Source: Hymenobacter rigui
GTDB lineage: Bacteria; Bacteroidota; Bacteroidia; Cytophagales; Hymenobacteraceae
Length of the DNA stretch: 64,000 bases
Direction: 5' to 3'
Assembly (NCBI RefSeq): GCF_003944715.1
Contig: NZ_RWIT01000012.1
Coordinates: 1-64,000 of the forward strand
Below the pieces are notes generated by a model that saw only the letters and a list, made by a program, of their open reading frames with translations, ran no database searches and was not told the origin of the DNA. Below, in pieces: positions 24,565 to 33,148 of the stretch. How positions within the stretch are numbered: the stretch's first letter is position 1; each line of letters starts with the position of its first letter. The translations under genes and the position numbers were made by a program.

Positions 24565-25116
24565 ATGTGGGCTCTGATTGTTATTATTCCTGTACTGCTC
24601 ATTTTGGCGTTCCTCGCCATTTGCTGGGCAGTGTACAGGTGGCTCCGACGGCGCATCGGCTATTGGGCAGGTATTCTTTTCCTAACCGGCGTGAGTTTAC
24701 CGGTCTTCTACAGTCTCTACACAGCACTTCATCCCCTTGATGAGTTTTATAAAGACAAATACGAGCAGATAACCTTACATCCCTTTCCAGCTTCCGTCCG
24801 CATCATCAATAAAGATGCTTCCTACCCGAGTCTTCCCCAAGGCCACTACCAAGCTTGTGCGCTTATACAAGTGGCTCCGCAGGAGTACCGACAGTTGCAA
24901 CAGCATCTGGCGCACAACTCCCAATTTTCGCCCCATTCCTGTGTTTTAGACACTGGTTCTGAGTACTATCGAAGCCAATCATTCGAAAAGGTAGCTGGTG
25001 CCATTCCATGCTCCCGGTACGCCTATGGTTATGCCCAGAAGGACAGCTTTCAGCTACTCTACATTGGCTTATTAAATGACGGTAAGTCTATTGTCATGTA
25101 CAGATTCAGCATTTGA
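24565..25116 (+). CDS. Hypothetical membrane protein
   Basis: This 183-residue protein is of unknown family. Two hydrophobic segments (~2-22 and ~34-54) flank a basic loop (YRWLRRRIG), placing the ~130-residue C-terminal part most likely outside the cytoplasm. It has no obvious catalytic motif; three Cys residues (~97, ~126, ~147) might pair. It starts 6 nt after the marC stop, so it is probably co-transcribed with it. Composition is less GC-rich than its neighbours. Confidence 0.6.
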   Translation: MWALIVIIPVLLILAFLAICWAVYRWLRRRIGYWAGILFLTGVSLPVFYSLYTALHPLDEFYKDKYEQITLHPFPASVRIINKDASYPSLPQGHYQACALIQVAPQEYRQLQQHLAHNSQFSPHSCVLDTGSEYYRSQSFEKVAGAIPCSRYAYGYAQKDSFQLLYIGLLNDGKSIVMYRFSI

Positions 25117-25150
25117 ACTACTAAGCGTCTAACAACATACCTGGGAGACG

Positions 25151-25158
25151 TATCTTTG
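25151..25158 (+). promoter_or_regulatory. -7 motif TATCTTTG just before hemE
   Basis: TATCTTTG matches TAnnTTTG and ends only 8 nt before the hemE ATG at 25167, implying a leaderless or nearly leaderless mRNA. Confidence 0.5.
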
Positions 25159-25166
25159 CGCTTCCT

Positions 25167-26204
25167 ATGCTGAAGAACGACCTCCTCCTCCGTGCCGCCC
25201 GTGGCGAAGAAACTGAACGCACTCCTGTGTGGCTCATGCGTCAGGCCGGCCGTATCCTGCCCGAATACCGCGCCCTGCGCGCCCGCCTCAGCGGCTTCAA
25301 AGAGCTGGTAGAAACCCCCGACCTCGCCGCCGAAGTAACCATCCAGCCCATCGACGCGCTGGACGTGGACGCGGCCATCATCTTCTCCGATATTCTGGTA
25401 GTGCCCGAGGCTATGGGCCTCACCTACGAGATGGTGGAAGCCCGCGGCCCGCTGTTCCCGGAAACCATCAAAACGGCTCACGACGTGGAGCGCATGCGCA
25501 TAGCCGACCCCGAGGAACACCTGGGCTACGTGCTGGAAGCTATCCGGGTAACCAAGCGCGCCCTCAACGGCCGGGTGCCGCTCATCGGCTTTGCCGGGGC
25601 TCCCTGGACGATTCTGGCCTATATGGTGGAGGGCCACGGCTCCAAAACCTTCAGCAAGGCCCGCCGCATGCTGTATGCTGAGCCGGAGTTGGCCCACGCG
25701 CTGCTGCGTAAAATCACGGCTACTACCATTGCCTACCTGCAGGCGCAGGTAGCAGCCGGGGCCAATATCATTCAGGTGTTTGATTCCTGGGCCGGCATTC
25801 TGCCGCCCGCCCACTACCAAGAGTTCAGCATCCGCTACATTGCCGAAATCTGCGCGGCCATGCCGGCCGATATTCCGGTAACGGTGTTTGCCAAGGGTGC
25901 TTTCTGGGCTGTGGAGGAATTTGCTCAGCTGCCCTGCCGTACCATCGGCCTCGACTGGAACCAGGACCCGCGCGCCGTGCGTCCTCTGGTAGGTGACAAA
26001 ACCCTGCAGGGCAACCTCGACCCCTGCGCCCTCTACGGCACACCCGAGCAGGTGCGCCAGGCCACCATTGCCATGCTCGACCAGTTCGGCCCGCACCGCC
26101 ACATTGCCAACCTCGGCCACGGCGTGTACCCCGATACCAACCCTGACAACGTGAAGGTGTTCATCAACACGGTGAAGGAATACAGCACGACACTGCGCAA
26201 ATAG
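25167..26204 (+). CDS. hemE: Uroporphyrinogen decarboxylase
   Basis: It removes four carboxyl groups from uroporphyrinogen III to give coproporphyrinogen III in heme synthesis. The 345-residue enzyme shows TPVWLMRQAGRILPEYRALR (~20-39, with the substrate-binding MRQAGR), IIFSDILVVPEAMG (~71, Asp), PLIGFAGAPWTILAYMVEGHG (~138) and a C-terminal GVYPDTNPDNVKVFI. Length is normal. No other heme gene is adjacent. The start is the first ATG after a strong -7 motif. Confidence 0.96.
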   Translation: MLKNDLLLRAARGEETERTPVWLMRQAGRILPEYRALRARLSGFKELVETPDLAAEVTIQPIDALDVDAAIIFSDILVVPEAMGLTYEMVEARGPLFPETIKTAHDVERMRIADPEEHLGYVLEAIRVTKRALNGRVPLIGFAGAPWTILAYMVEGHGSKTFSKARRMLYAEPELAHALLRKITATTIAYLQAQVAAGANIIQVFDSWAGILPPAHYQEFSIRYIAEICAAMPADIPVTVFAKGAFWAVEEFAQLPCRTIGLDWNQDPRAVRPLVGDKTLQGNLDPCALYGTPEQVRQATIAMLDQFGPHRHIANLGHGVYPDTNPDNVKVFINTVKEYSTTLRK

Positions 26205-26375
26205 CTGTCATTGCGAGATGGAACGACGAAGCAATCCGTCCTTCACAACGCGCAAAGCCCTGAACCTATTCAAAAGCCCCTGACGCCAGCATGGATGTCA
26301 GGGGCTTTCTGCTTGTTCAATGTTTGGCGCACTGAATAGGAAGGATTGCTTCGTCGTTCCTCCTCGCAATGACAG
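26205..26375. repeat. Composite palindromic element with internal terminator (GTCATTGCGAG type, copy 1)
   Basis: Outer arms 26205-26237 and 26343-26375 pair at 31 of 33 positions (CTGTCATTGCGAG.../...CTCGCAATGACAG). Inside is a second perfect stem, 26273-26284 with 26297-26308 (AAAGCCCCTGAC/GTCAGGGGCTTT). It separates the convergent hemE and heptose-kinase genes and ends one base from the latter's stop, so it may act as their terminator. The same outer arms and core recur at 57416-57586. Confidence 0.88.
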
Positions 26376-26376
26376 G

Positions 26377-27390
26377 CTATAAGGCCAGCCCTACCCGCTC
26401 GGCTTCCTTCAGCAGCAGGTTTTTCTCGATGGGCACCACGCCTACCTGCTCACACACCAAGCCGCCGCCCAAGTTGGCCAGGGCAGCCGTAGCCGGGGCC
26501 GACAGACCCAGGGCCACGCACAGCGCGGCAATGCTGATGACTGTGTCACCGGCCCCCGACACGTCGGAGATGGTGCGCAGGTGGGCCGGAATGTACGTGC
26601 GAGTTAGTTGGCTGTTTTCCACGAAAACGCCACGCTCGGACAGGGTTACGAGGACCGACTCGGGTTGCAGCAGCTCACGCAGGCGGGTTACGGCGGCTTC
26701 GAACTGCGGGCGGGCGGCTTCGGTTTCGTCGAATTCCAGCTTCAGGCCTTCGCGCAGCTCCTTGAGGTTGGGCTTGAACAGGGTGCAGCCCCGGTAGGCC
26801 AGGAAGTTCTTTTTCTTAGGGTCCACCACCGTGGGCACGCCGTGCTGCCGGGCCAGTTGGATGAAGTGCTGAATGCTGCTTTCCTGCAGCACGCCCTTGT
26901 CGTAATCCTCGAAAATCACCACGTCGGCGCGGCTGAGCAGCTGCTCGAAGCGGGCAGTGAGCTGGGCGTTTTCCTCAGCGTTGAGGTTGGTTTCCACTTC
27001 CGAATCGATGCGCAGCAGCTGCTGGCCGTGGGCCAGAATGCGCTGCTTCACGGTAGTGGGCCGGTGGCCGGAGCGCACCATCCCGTCGGCCGACAGCCCG
27101 GTGGTGTGCAGCAGCTCCAGCAGCTGGTCGCCCCCTTGGTCCTCCCCTATCACGGCGCACAGCAGCGGGGTGGCACCCAGGGCCTGCACGTTCAGGGCCA
27201 CGTTGGCGGCTCCGCCCAGGCGGTTTTCGGTGCGGCTCACGTTTACCACCGGCACCGGGGCCTCGGGCGAGAGGCGGGCGGCTTTGCCCCACACGTAGGC
27301 ATCCATCATCACGTCGCCCACAATGAGCACCGTGAGGCGGTTGAAAGCGGCAAATAACTCGGGCAGCGAAGCAGGAACGGCAGCGGGCAT
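26377..27390 (-). CDS. rfaE1: D-glycero-beta-D-manno-heptose-7-phosphate kinase (PfkB family)
   Basis: This is the kinase of ADP-heptose synthesis for lipopolysaccharide. The 337-residue ribokinase-fold protein shows VLIVGDVMMDAYVWGKAARL (~17), RLGGAANVALNVQALGA (~57, sugar-site GG), IFEDYDKGVLQ (~155), VVDPKKKNFLAYRG (~187) and the PfkB anion-hole motif SDVSGAGDTVISIAALCVAL (~270). There is no C-terminal nucleotidyltransferase domain, so it is the single-function form (HldA/RfaE1 type). A related sugar kinase cannot be fully excluded. TACCTTTG lies 27 nt upstream on the same strand. Confidence 0.85.
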   Translation of the reverse strand: MPAAVPASLPELFAAFNRLTVLIVGDVMMDAYVWGKAARLSPEAPVPVVNVSRTENRLGGAANVALNVQALGATPLLCAVIGEDQGGDQLLELLHTTGLSADGMVRSGHRPTTVKQRILAHGQQLLRIDSEVETNLNAEENAQLTARFEQLLSRADVVIFEDYDKGVLQESSIQHFIQLARQHGVPTVVDPKKKNFLAYRGCTLFKPNLKELREGLKLEFDETEAARPQFEAAVTRLRELLQPESVLVTLSERGVFVENSQLTRTYIPAHLRTISDVSGAGDTVISIAALCVALGLSAPATAALANLGGGLVCEQVGVVPIEKNLLLKEAERVGLAL

Positions 27391-27416
27391 TACGGCGTGT
27401 TCAAAGTAAGAGGCCG

Positions 27417-27424
27417 CAAAGGTA
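27417..27424 (-). promoter_or_regulatory. -7 motif TACCTTTG for the heptose kinase gene
   Basis: The reverse strand reads TACCTTTG, ending 26 nt before the ATG at 27390, at normal distance for a short leader. Confidence 0.45.
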
Positions 27425-27468
27425 ACCTACCGGAAGAAATAAGGCTTCTTTGGTGGCAGATGACATCC

Positions 27469-27570
27469 GAACGTCATTCCGAGCGGAGCGAGGAATCTCG
27501 CGTGCTGACGTCAGAATTACTCTGCAACATCAGCGTGCGAGATTCCTCGGCTCCGCTCGGAATGACGTTC
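27469..27570. repeat. Long inverted repeat (GTCATTCCGAGC type)
   Basis: Arms 27469-27508 and 27530-27570 are almost exact reverse complements (one inserted base, two changes), centred on a 21-nt loop. It lies between the aminotransferase stop and the heptose-kinase promoter, two genes on the same strand. Confidence 0.88.
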
Positions 27571-27581
27571 TTTTAGGAAGT

Positions 27582-28805
27582 CTATTGCAGCTTAGCTAGG
27601 CTGTTTTTGATGCGAATGAAGGCTTCGCGCAGCTTCTCATCGGCAGCGGCGGTGCTGAAGCGCATGCAGTTGGGCGCGCCGAACGCGCCGCCGTCCACGG
27701 CCGCTACGTGGGCATCGTTGAGCATGTACAGGGCCAGGTCGGCGGCGCTGCTGATGACTTCGCCGGTGGGCGTGGTTTTGCCGAAGTAGCCGGTTACATC
27801 GGGGAAGATGTAGAAGGCCCCACTGGGCGTGGGCGTGCGGAAGCCGGGAATGTCTTTTACCAGTTCCAGCACCATGTCGCGGCGGCGGCGGTAGGCTTCC
27901 ACCATCTCATCGGCTGAGGAGCGGCCGCCCTGCAACGCGGCCAGGGCGGCCCGTTGCGTAATGGAGCAGGTGGCCGAGGTAATCTGACTTTGCAGCTTCT
28001 CGCAGGCGGCGGCAATTTCCTTGCGGGCCGCCAGGTAGCCGATGCGCCAGCCCGTCATGGCGTAGCCTTTGGAGAAGCCGTTGACGGTAATTACCCGGTC
28101 CTTCACGGCGTCAAACTGGGCCAGACTGGCGTGCTCCCCGGTGAAGTTGATGTACTCGTAAATCTCATCGGCCAGTACGTACACCTGGGGGTGGCGGGCC
28201 ACTACCTCGGCAAAGGCCGCCAGCTCTTTCCGACTGAATACCGAGCCGGTGGGGTTGCAGGGCGAAGAGTACATGATGAGCTTGGTGCGGGGCGTAATGG
28301 CCGCTTCCAGCTCCTCGGCGGTTACCTTGAAGTCGTTTCCCAGGCTGCCCATCAGCTGCACGGTGGTGCCCTCGGCCAGCTTCACCATCTCCTCGTAGCT
28401 TACCCAATACGGGGCCAGCACCAGCACCTCGTCGCCGGGGTTAATGAGGGCCAGTACGGCATTGGCCAGGGCCTGCTTGGCCCCCGTGCTCACCACAATG
28501 TTTTCGGGCTTGTAGCTGAGCTGGTTGTCGCGCAGCAGCTTGTCGCAGATGGCCTGGCGCAGTTCGGGGTAGCCGGGCACGGGCGTGTAGAAGGTGTAGC
28601 CTTCGTCCAGGGCCTGCTTGGCGGCATCCTTGATGTACTGCGGCGTCTGGAAATCCGGCTCCCCGAAGCTCAGGCTAATCACGTCCACACCCTCGGCGGC
28701 CAGCGCCCGGGCCTTCTTGGCCATGGCAATAGTCTGGGACTCCTGCATGGCATTGATGCGGTCAGATAGAACGAGGGGCGCGAGAGTGGTAGCGTCAGCC
28801 GACAT
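27582..28805 (-). CDS. aspC: Aspartate aminotransferase (class I, AspC-like)
   Basis: This PLP enzyme moves an amino group between aspartate and 2-oxoglutarate. The 407-residue protein shows VDVISLSFGEPDFQTPQYI (~40), STGAKQALANAVLALINPGD (~103), SPCNPTGSVFSRKEL (~180, Asn/Pro cofactor site), VLADEIYEYI (~213) and VNGFSKGYAMTGWRIGYL (~243, Schiff-base Lys). This is the class I-gamma form common in Bacteroidota. The frame is open 45 codons further, but the ATG at 28805 (MSADATTLAPLVLSDR) follows a -7 motif and fits the family. Confidence 0.92.
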   Translation of the reverse strand: MSADATTLAPLVLSDRINAMQESQTIAMAKKARALAAEGVDVISLSFGEPDFQTPQYIKDAAKQALDEGYTFYTPVPGYPELRQAICDKLLRDNQLSYKPENIVVSTGAKQALANAVLALINPGDEVLVLAPYWVSYEEMVKLAEGTTVQLMGSLGNDFKVTAEELEAAITPRTKLIMYSSPCNPTGSVFSRKELAAFAEVVARHPQVYVLADEIYEYINFTGEHASLAQFDAVKDRVITVNGFSKGYAMTGWRIGYLAARKEIAAACEKLQSQITSATCSITQRAALAALQGGRSSADEMVEAYRRRRDMVLELVKDIPGFRTPTPSGAFYIFPDVTGYFGKTTPTGEVISSAADLALYMLNDAHVAAVDGGAFGAPNCMRFSTAAADEKLREAFIRIKNSLAKLQ

Positions 28806-28840
28806 GAAACAGGGAGAGTTTGGGAGAAAATGGGTGGAAG

Positions 28841-28848
28841 CAAAGGTA
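28841..28848 (-). promoter_or_regulatory. -7 motif TACCTTTG for the aspartate aminotransferase gene
   Basis: On the reverse strand TACCTTTG ends 35 nt before the ATG at 28805. This supports that start over the longer reading, whose extra codons would lie upstream of the transcript. Confidence 0.5.
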
Positions 28849-28967
28849 CGAGTAAGGTACGGAGGTTTTGTGTGTGAACCGATGAGAGGTAACAGGAGAA
28901 GGGGCAGACAGTCATACTTCATCTGGCGTCCATCTGTCAACTTTCACTTCTTACCTGTCACCCTCTC

Positions 28968-30962
28968 CTACCCTTCTTCCCGGCCCAGCTTGCGGAAGCA
29001 CTGCCACAGTACCCGCACATCGGTGGAGGGCTCGTAATCCTTGGCATACAGCAGCTCCAGGCGGCGGCGGGTGGCCTCGGTGAGCGGCTCCACGGCCTGC
29101 ACCGCATCGGCGGGGGAAAGCACGGCCCGGGCCTGCCGACGGGGACTGGTGGCGTAGCGCAGCCCGACCCAGGTGCTGCGGCCGGCCACGACGCGGAGGC
29201 AGTTGCGCAGGAAACCGATTTTCTCCTCCTGTCGCCATACCAGCACCGGTGCCAGCCCCAACAGCCCCACCCCCAACAGCAGGTCCAGCACCCGCTTGTT
29301 GCGCACCTGCTGGGGCCGGTACAGGTTCAGGGTAATATCGAGGGCATAGTAGTCGCCGGGCGAGTCTTTGCCGGAGCTGCCGATGATGTACTCACTGTCC
29401 TGGGGCAGAATTTTGTAGGCCACCGGCGGGTGCTGGGGCAGCCCTACCATCAGCCCGATAATCTGGCTGGCGGGCAGGTCACGACCACAGAAAACCAGCT
29501 CGTTTAGCCCATAAATCCGGATAATATCTTCCAACTGTCGTACTTCACCCAGCAGGTCGTCGGGAACGGCCGGGGTGGCGCGCGGCGCCGCTGGGGGCTC
29601 CACGTAGCCGATTACCCGGGCAGGCACGGCGGCCTGCTCCAGCAGCTGGCGTACGCGCTGGCTTTCCTGCCAGGAGCCCACAATACCCACGTTTTTCTGC
29701 TGCCGGCTGGCCAGACTGAAAGTGTGGTAGCGCAGAAAATTACCAGCCATTCGGCGCAGAATCAGGGCCGCCGCAGCCCACACCCCGCCCAGCACAATCA
29801 GGGCCTTGGAGAAGCGCCAGGCGTCCAAGAAGTTGCTGAACGCCGAAATCAGGACCGTGCCTAAAAATACGCCCCGCACAATGCGGCTGGCCCGGGTGGG
29901 TGTATCGTAGGCCCCGCTAAAAAAGGCCGTCAGCAGCCACACGGCAACGTACACGGGCACGGCCACCAGCATAAACTGTGGTGGGTAGGCCGTAGGCACA
30001 TATTTGTGGTTGTCCTCCCAGTAGTTTTTCAGGAAGTACATGCCCACGTATATCAGGGCCGCATCCAGCAGAATGGGTGCGGCCTGCGTTACCAGCCGCT
30101 GGGCCACGGCCGCGCCGGCCCGCAGCCAGATGGCCATGTTTATCAGAAAGCTGAACGTGCCCGCCCGCCCCGGCGCAAAGTGCTTACGGGCAAAAATGAC
30201 CATAGCCCGGTAGAACACGAACACATAGTTTACACTCGTGCGCTTGGTGCTCTCGCCTTTGTAATGAATGATACGGGTACCCGCGAAGTAGTAGTTCTTC
30301 CAGCCGCCCAACGTGAGCCGGTAGGAAAGGTCAATATCCTCGCCGTACATGAAATAGTCCTCATCCAGCAGCCCCACGGCATCCAGGGCCGTTTTGCGCA
30401 TGAGCATGAAGGCCCCGCTCAGCACCTGAATTTCGTGGGTCTGCTCGGAGCTGAGGTAGCCAAGGTGGTAGCGCCCAAACCGCCTCGACTTCGGAAACAA
30501 CCTAGCCAGCCCGAAAATCTTGTAGAATGCCACCCAAGGCGTGGGCAGCCCCCGCTTGCTCTCGGGCAAAAACCGCCCCTGTCCGTCCAGCATCTTCACC
30601 CCCAGCCCACCGGCCTCAGGGTGCGCATCCATGAACTCGCAGCACAACCGGAAGGTGTCTTCCTCCACCACCGTATCGGGGTTGAGCAGGAGCTGGTACT
30701 CGCCGGTAGCCTGGCGCAGGGCCTGGTTGTTGGCCTTGCTGAAACCGGGGTTATCGTGGTTTTCGAGGAGCATGACCTCTGGAAACCGGGCCTTCACCAT
30801 GGCTACCGAGCCGTCCACGGAGTTGTTGTCCACTACAAACACCTCAACCGGCGCACCCAACTTTTCCACTGCCCGCCGCACCGACAGCAGCGCCTGCTCC
30901 AGAAAGTAGCAGACGTTGTAGTTGACGATGACGACGGAAAGCTTAACGGACGCGGGCGGCAC
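28968..30962 (-). CDS. Family 2 glycosyltransferase fused to a sugar-transferase-like membrane region
   Basis: Residues ~6-250 of this 664-residue protein are a rhamnosyltransferase-like GT2 domain: LSVVIVNYNVCYFLEQAL, VDNNSVDGSVAMV (~46), LLLNPDTVVEEDTF (~93, DxD-equivalent) and DEDYFMYGEDIDLSYRL (~200). Four or five membrane segments (~275-410) follow. A Rossmann-like region (KNVGIVGSWQESQRV, ~425) resembles the CoA-binding-like domain of polyprenyl glycosylphosphotransferases. The end (RPQQVRNKRVLDLLLGVGLL, ~555) recalls the start of the sugar-transferase domain but lacks its full catalytic part. It probably builds a surface glycan. The start is GTG. Confidence 0.78.
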   Translation of the reverse strand: MPPASVKLSVVIVNYNVCYFLEQALLSVRRAVEKLGAPVEVFVVDNNSVDGSVAMVKARFPEVMLLENHDNPGFSKANNQALRQATGEYQLLLNPDTVVEEDTFRLCCEFMDAHPEAGGLGVKMLDGQGRFLPESKRGLPTPWVAFYKIFGLARLFPKSRRFGRYHLGYLSSEQTHEIQVLSGAFMLMRKTALDAVGLLDEDYFMYGEDIDLSYRLTLGGWKNYYFAGTRIIHYKGESTKRTSVNYVFVFYRAMVIFARKHFAPGRAGTFSFLINMAIWLRAGAAVAQRLVTQAAPILLDAALIYVGMYFLKNYWEDNHKYVPTAYPPQFMLVAVPVYVAVWLLTAFFSGAYDTPTRASRIVRGVFLGTVLISAFSNFLDAWRFSKALIVLGGVWAAAALILRRMAGNFLRYHTFSLASRQQKNVGIVGSWQESQRVRQLLEQAAVPARVIGYVEPPAAPRATPAVPDDLLGEVRQLEDIIRIYGLNELVFCGRDLPASQIIGLMVGLPQHPPVAYKILPQDSEYIIGSSGKDSPGDYYALDITLNLYRPQQVRNKRVLDLLLGVGLLGLAPVLVWRQEEKIGFLRNCLRVVAGRSTWVGLRYATSPRRQARAVLSPADAVQAVEPLTEATRRRLELLYAKDYEPSTDVRVLWQCFRKLGREEG

Positions 30963-31052
30963 AGAAGAAGATCAGAAGGGCTCCGAAAGGTAGCAGATTT
31001 GGCTGCAAGCGTACATGTCAGACTGTACGCTTCGGTTGGAAATCACTGTCAC

Positions 31053-31082
31053 AAAAAAGCCCCACCGGCTAAGGTGAGGCTT
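31053..31082 (-). terminator. Terminator after recR
   Basis: Arms 31058-31067 and 31073-31082 pair with one mismatch. Six A residues at 31053-31058 become the T-tract when read on the reverse strand, so it ends recR transcription before the glycosyltransferase gene. Confidence 0.75.
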
Positions 31083-31114
31083 CAGAGGACATCAGTGACG
31101 CAAAGGTATTCGCA

Positions 31115-31729
31115 TTACCGGGCCTGCCGCTGGCGCTCTACAATACTGCGGCCCAGGGTGATTTCATCGGCGTATTCCAGCTCTCCGCCCATGGGAATGC
31201 CACGGGCAATGGTGCTCACGTTGATTTCGGGCAGGTCGCGGAGCTTGCGCGAGAGGTAAAAGGCGGTGGTGTCGCCTTCCATGGTGGGACTGATGGCCAG
31301 AATCACCTCCTTGATTTCCGAGCCTTCCTTCGTCACCCGCTCTACCAGTGAGTCAATGGTCAGATCAGAAGGGCCGATGCCTTCAATGGGCGAAATCACG
31401 CCGCCCAGCACATGGTACATGCCTTGGTACTGGGCCGTGTTTTCAATGGCAATTACGTCGCGGATGTCCGATACCACGCACACGGTGCTCTGGTCGCGCA
31501 GGTGGTTGGCGCAGATGGCGCACTCGGGCGTATCCGAAATATTATGGCAGGTGTCGCAGTAGCGAATCTCGAAGCGCATCTTGGCCAGCGCCTCCGCCAG
31601 CGACGCCGTGCTGTCGGCCTCGGCCTTCAGCAGGTGCAGAGCCAGGCGCAGGGCAGTTTTTTTGCCCACGCCCGGCAGCTTCGATAACTCGCCAACGGCG
31701 TTTTCAATCAGTTTGGAGGGAAATTCCAT
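31115..31729 (-). CDS. recR: Recombination mediator protein RecR
   Basis: It acts with RecF and RecO to load RecA on gapped DNA. The 204-residue protein has the helix-hairpin-helix NAVGELSKLPGVGKKTALRL (~10-29), a four-Cys zinc site CDTCHNISDTPECAIC (~58-73) and a Toprim domain with VCVVSDIRDVIAIENTAQY (~83) and VILAISPTMEGDTTAFYL (~140). Length is normal. It is usually found near dnaX, which is not present here. Confidence 0.95.
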   Translation of the reverse strand: MEFPSKLIENAVGELSKLPGVGKKTALRLALHLLKAEADSTASLAEALAKMRFEIRYCDTCHNISDTPECAICANHLRDQSTVCVVSDIRDVIAIENTAQYQGMYHVLGGVISPIEGIGPSDLTIDSLVERVTKEGSEIKEVILAISPTMEGDTTAFYLSRKLRDLPEINVSTIARGIPMGGELEYADEITLGRSIVERQRQAR

Positions 31730-31754
31730 TCAGGTCGGGAAGTGGGTAAAAGAA

Positions 31755-31845
31755 CTGTCATCCGGGGTTTGCCCGGTACATCGCAGGGTCTGGCTGATAA
31801 CACCAGATGGGCTCCGATAGGTCCTTGGCAAGCGCCGGATGACAG
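31755..31845. repeat. Inverted repeat (GTCATCCGG type) between clpS and recR
   Basis: Terminal arms CTGTCATCCGG (31755-31765) and CCGGATGACAG (31835-31845) enclose about 70 nt with weaker internal pairing. A T-run follows on the right (31847-31853). It resembles the other long palindromes in plan but has a different arm sequence. Confidence 0.65.
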
Positions 31846-31866
31846 ATTTTTTTGGGAGGACGCCGG

Positions 31867-32148
31867 CTACACTACGTCGGCCGAAATGCCCCGGTCGTGA
31901 ATGGCAGTGCACATGCTGGCCAACTCCTCGTATACGCCGTGCTTCACGGTGCACTGGCCTTTGTAGTGAATCAGCAGGGTGCACTGCTCAGCCTGTTCCG
32001 GCTGGTGGCCGCACACGTCCATCAGGGTTTTGATAACGTGGTCAAACGTGTTGATATCATCGTTATACACCACCAGGTCACGCACATCAGTGGTTTCTTC
32101 CAGGAGCAGTACGTCCTCGTCGTACTCGATTTGCGGGTTACTGTTCAT
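31867..32148 (-). CDS. clpS: ATP-dependent Clp protease adaptor ClpS
   Basis: It delivers N-degron substrates to ClpA/ClpC-ClpP. The 93-residue protein has the core VVYNDDINTFDHVIKTLMDV (~26-45; Asp/Asn N-end-binding pocket), CTLLIHYKGQCTVKHG (~56) and a short C-terminal helix and strand. It lacks long extensions. The start ATG is preceded 4 nt upstream by TAATTTTG, so the mRNA may be leaderless. No clpA or clpC gene is adjacent. Confidence 0.93.
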   Translation of the reverse strand: MNSNPQIEYDEDVLLLEETTDVRDLVVYNDDINTFDHVIKTLMDVCGHQPEQAEQCTLLIHYKGQCTVKHGVYEELASMCTAIHDRGISADVV

Positions 32149-32152
32149 AGAG

Positions 32153-32160
32153 CAAAATTA
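32153..32160 (-). promoter_or_regulatory. -7 motif TAATTTTG immediately upstream of clpS
   Basis: The reverse strand reads TAATTTTG (TAnnTTTG) with only 4 nt to the clpS ATG, implying a leaderless transcript. Confidence 0.4.
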
Positions 32161-32410
32161 CGCAAAAACCGCTAAACAGGCGCAGGAAACACCCGACTTC
32201 GGACCGGTATAACTATCTGACTGCATGAATGGTTGAGCAATCCACCGCTGGTTGGGCTGAATATTGCGAGCTGCCCAGGCAGCGTGAAGCGTCGGCTCAG
32301 CCTGCTTATCAGGTGTAGCCACGGCAGCAACTGCTCCCGGCAGTGTACCCATTCTTGCGCCGTTGCGTTTGTAGCGTACTTTTAGTCTGCATCCGTTTCC
32401 TGCTCCACCC

Positions 32411-32968
32411 ATGCCCGTTCCATCCGCCGAGTTCAAGCGTGCCCTTAAACGTCTCACTGATAAAGAAAAGGAGTCCCTGCTCCTGCGTGCCGCCCGCCGC
32501 GACGCGGAGCTCTACGACACGCTGTGCTTTGAACTGCTGCCGGATGTAACCACAGAAACCGTTTTCGAGCAGGCTTCCGACCAGATTCATGAGTTGTTTG
32601 CCGTGGGAGCCACGGGCCGCCTGCTCAACCGCAGCCTCACCAAGGCACTGGGCAAAGCGACCAAGGAAGTGGCCCGGGCCCGCCGCATCACTAAGGACAA
32701 GCGCCTGGAAATCGACCTGAACCTGTACACCCTGCGCCACATCTTCGAGAACTATACCGGGCAATTCGAGAGCGTGTACGCGGGGTTTTATACCGGCACC
32801 GCCCGTTTGGCGGCCCGCACGGCCCAGCTCATCCTCAGCAACCTCCACGAAGACCTCTGGCTAGAGTACAAGGCGGACTTGGATGATTTCCTGCAACAGC
32901 TGCACGCCCGCAGCAAAAGCCGTAGCCTCAAATTTGAACTACCCCGGGAGCTGGTGCTACCTGATTAA
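32411..32968 (+). CDS. Conserved hypothetical cytoplasmic protein
   Basis: This 185-residue protein is highly charged and helical, without signal peptide or membrane segment. The opening AEFKRALKRLTDKEKESLLL and later HIFENYTGQFESVYAGFYTG and LSNLHEDLWLEYKADLDDFL suggest an all-helix fold. Proteins like this appear widely in Bacteroidota genomes, but I know of no established function. TACTTTTA about 28 nt upstream is a weak -7 candidate. It ends ahead of a strong bidirectional hairpin. Confidence 0.65.
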   Translation: MPVPSAEFKRALKRLTDKEKESLLLRAARRDAELYDTLCFELLPDVTTETVFEQASDQIHELFAVGATGRLLNRSLTKALGKATKEVARARRITKDKRLEIDLNLYTLRHIFENYTGQFESVYAGFYTGTARLAARTAQLILSNLHEDLWLEYKADLDDFLQQLHARSKSRSLKFELPRELVLPD

Positions 32969-33066
32969 TACTCTCAACAGACCATTGCCAGCCTGCCGAA
33001 GCACCGCGAGAATAGGCTCCTGCCCCGAGTGTTGACAGGGAACAGCCTAAGAAGGGTGCCAGCCAA

Positions 33067-33112
33067 AAACGAATAATCCCCGCTAGAGCACTCTGGCGGG
33101 GATTATTCGTTT
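33067..33112. terminator. Bidirectional terminator, 17-bp perfect stem
   Basis: Arms 33067-33083 and 33096-33112 are exact reverse complements, ending in AAAC/GTTT. They sit between the convergent hypothetical gene and yceI. Confidence 0.8.
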
Positions 33113-33148
33113 GTACAGCTGACGGGTTAAGCGCCAGGTGCGCCAGAA

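Noticed and set aside
31101..31108. Reverse-strand TACCTTTG as promoter of the glycosyltransferase gene
   Set aside because: It lies upstream of the recR terminator hairpin (31053-31082), so a transcript from it would be stopped before the glycosyltransferase start at 30962.
32411..32968. Naming the 185-residue protein a dUTPase
   Set aside because: I saw none of the five dUTPase motifs; the protein is helical and charged throughout.
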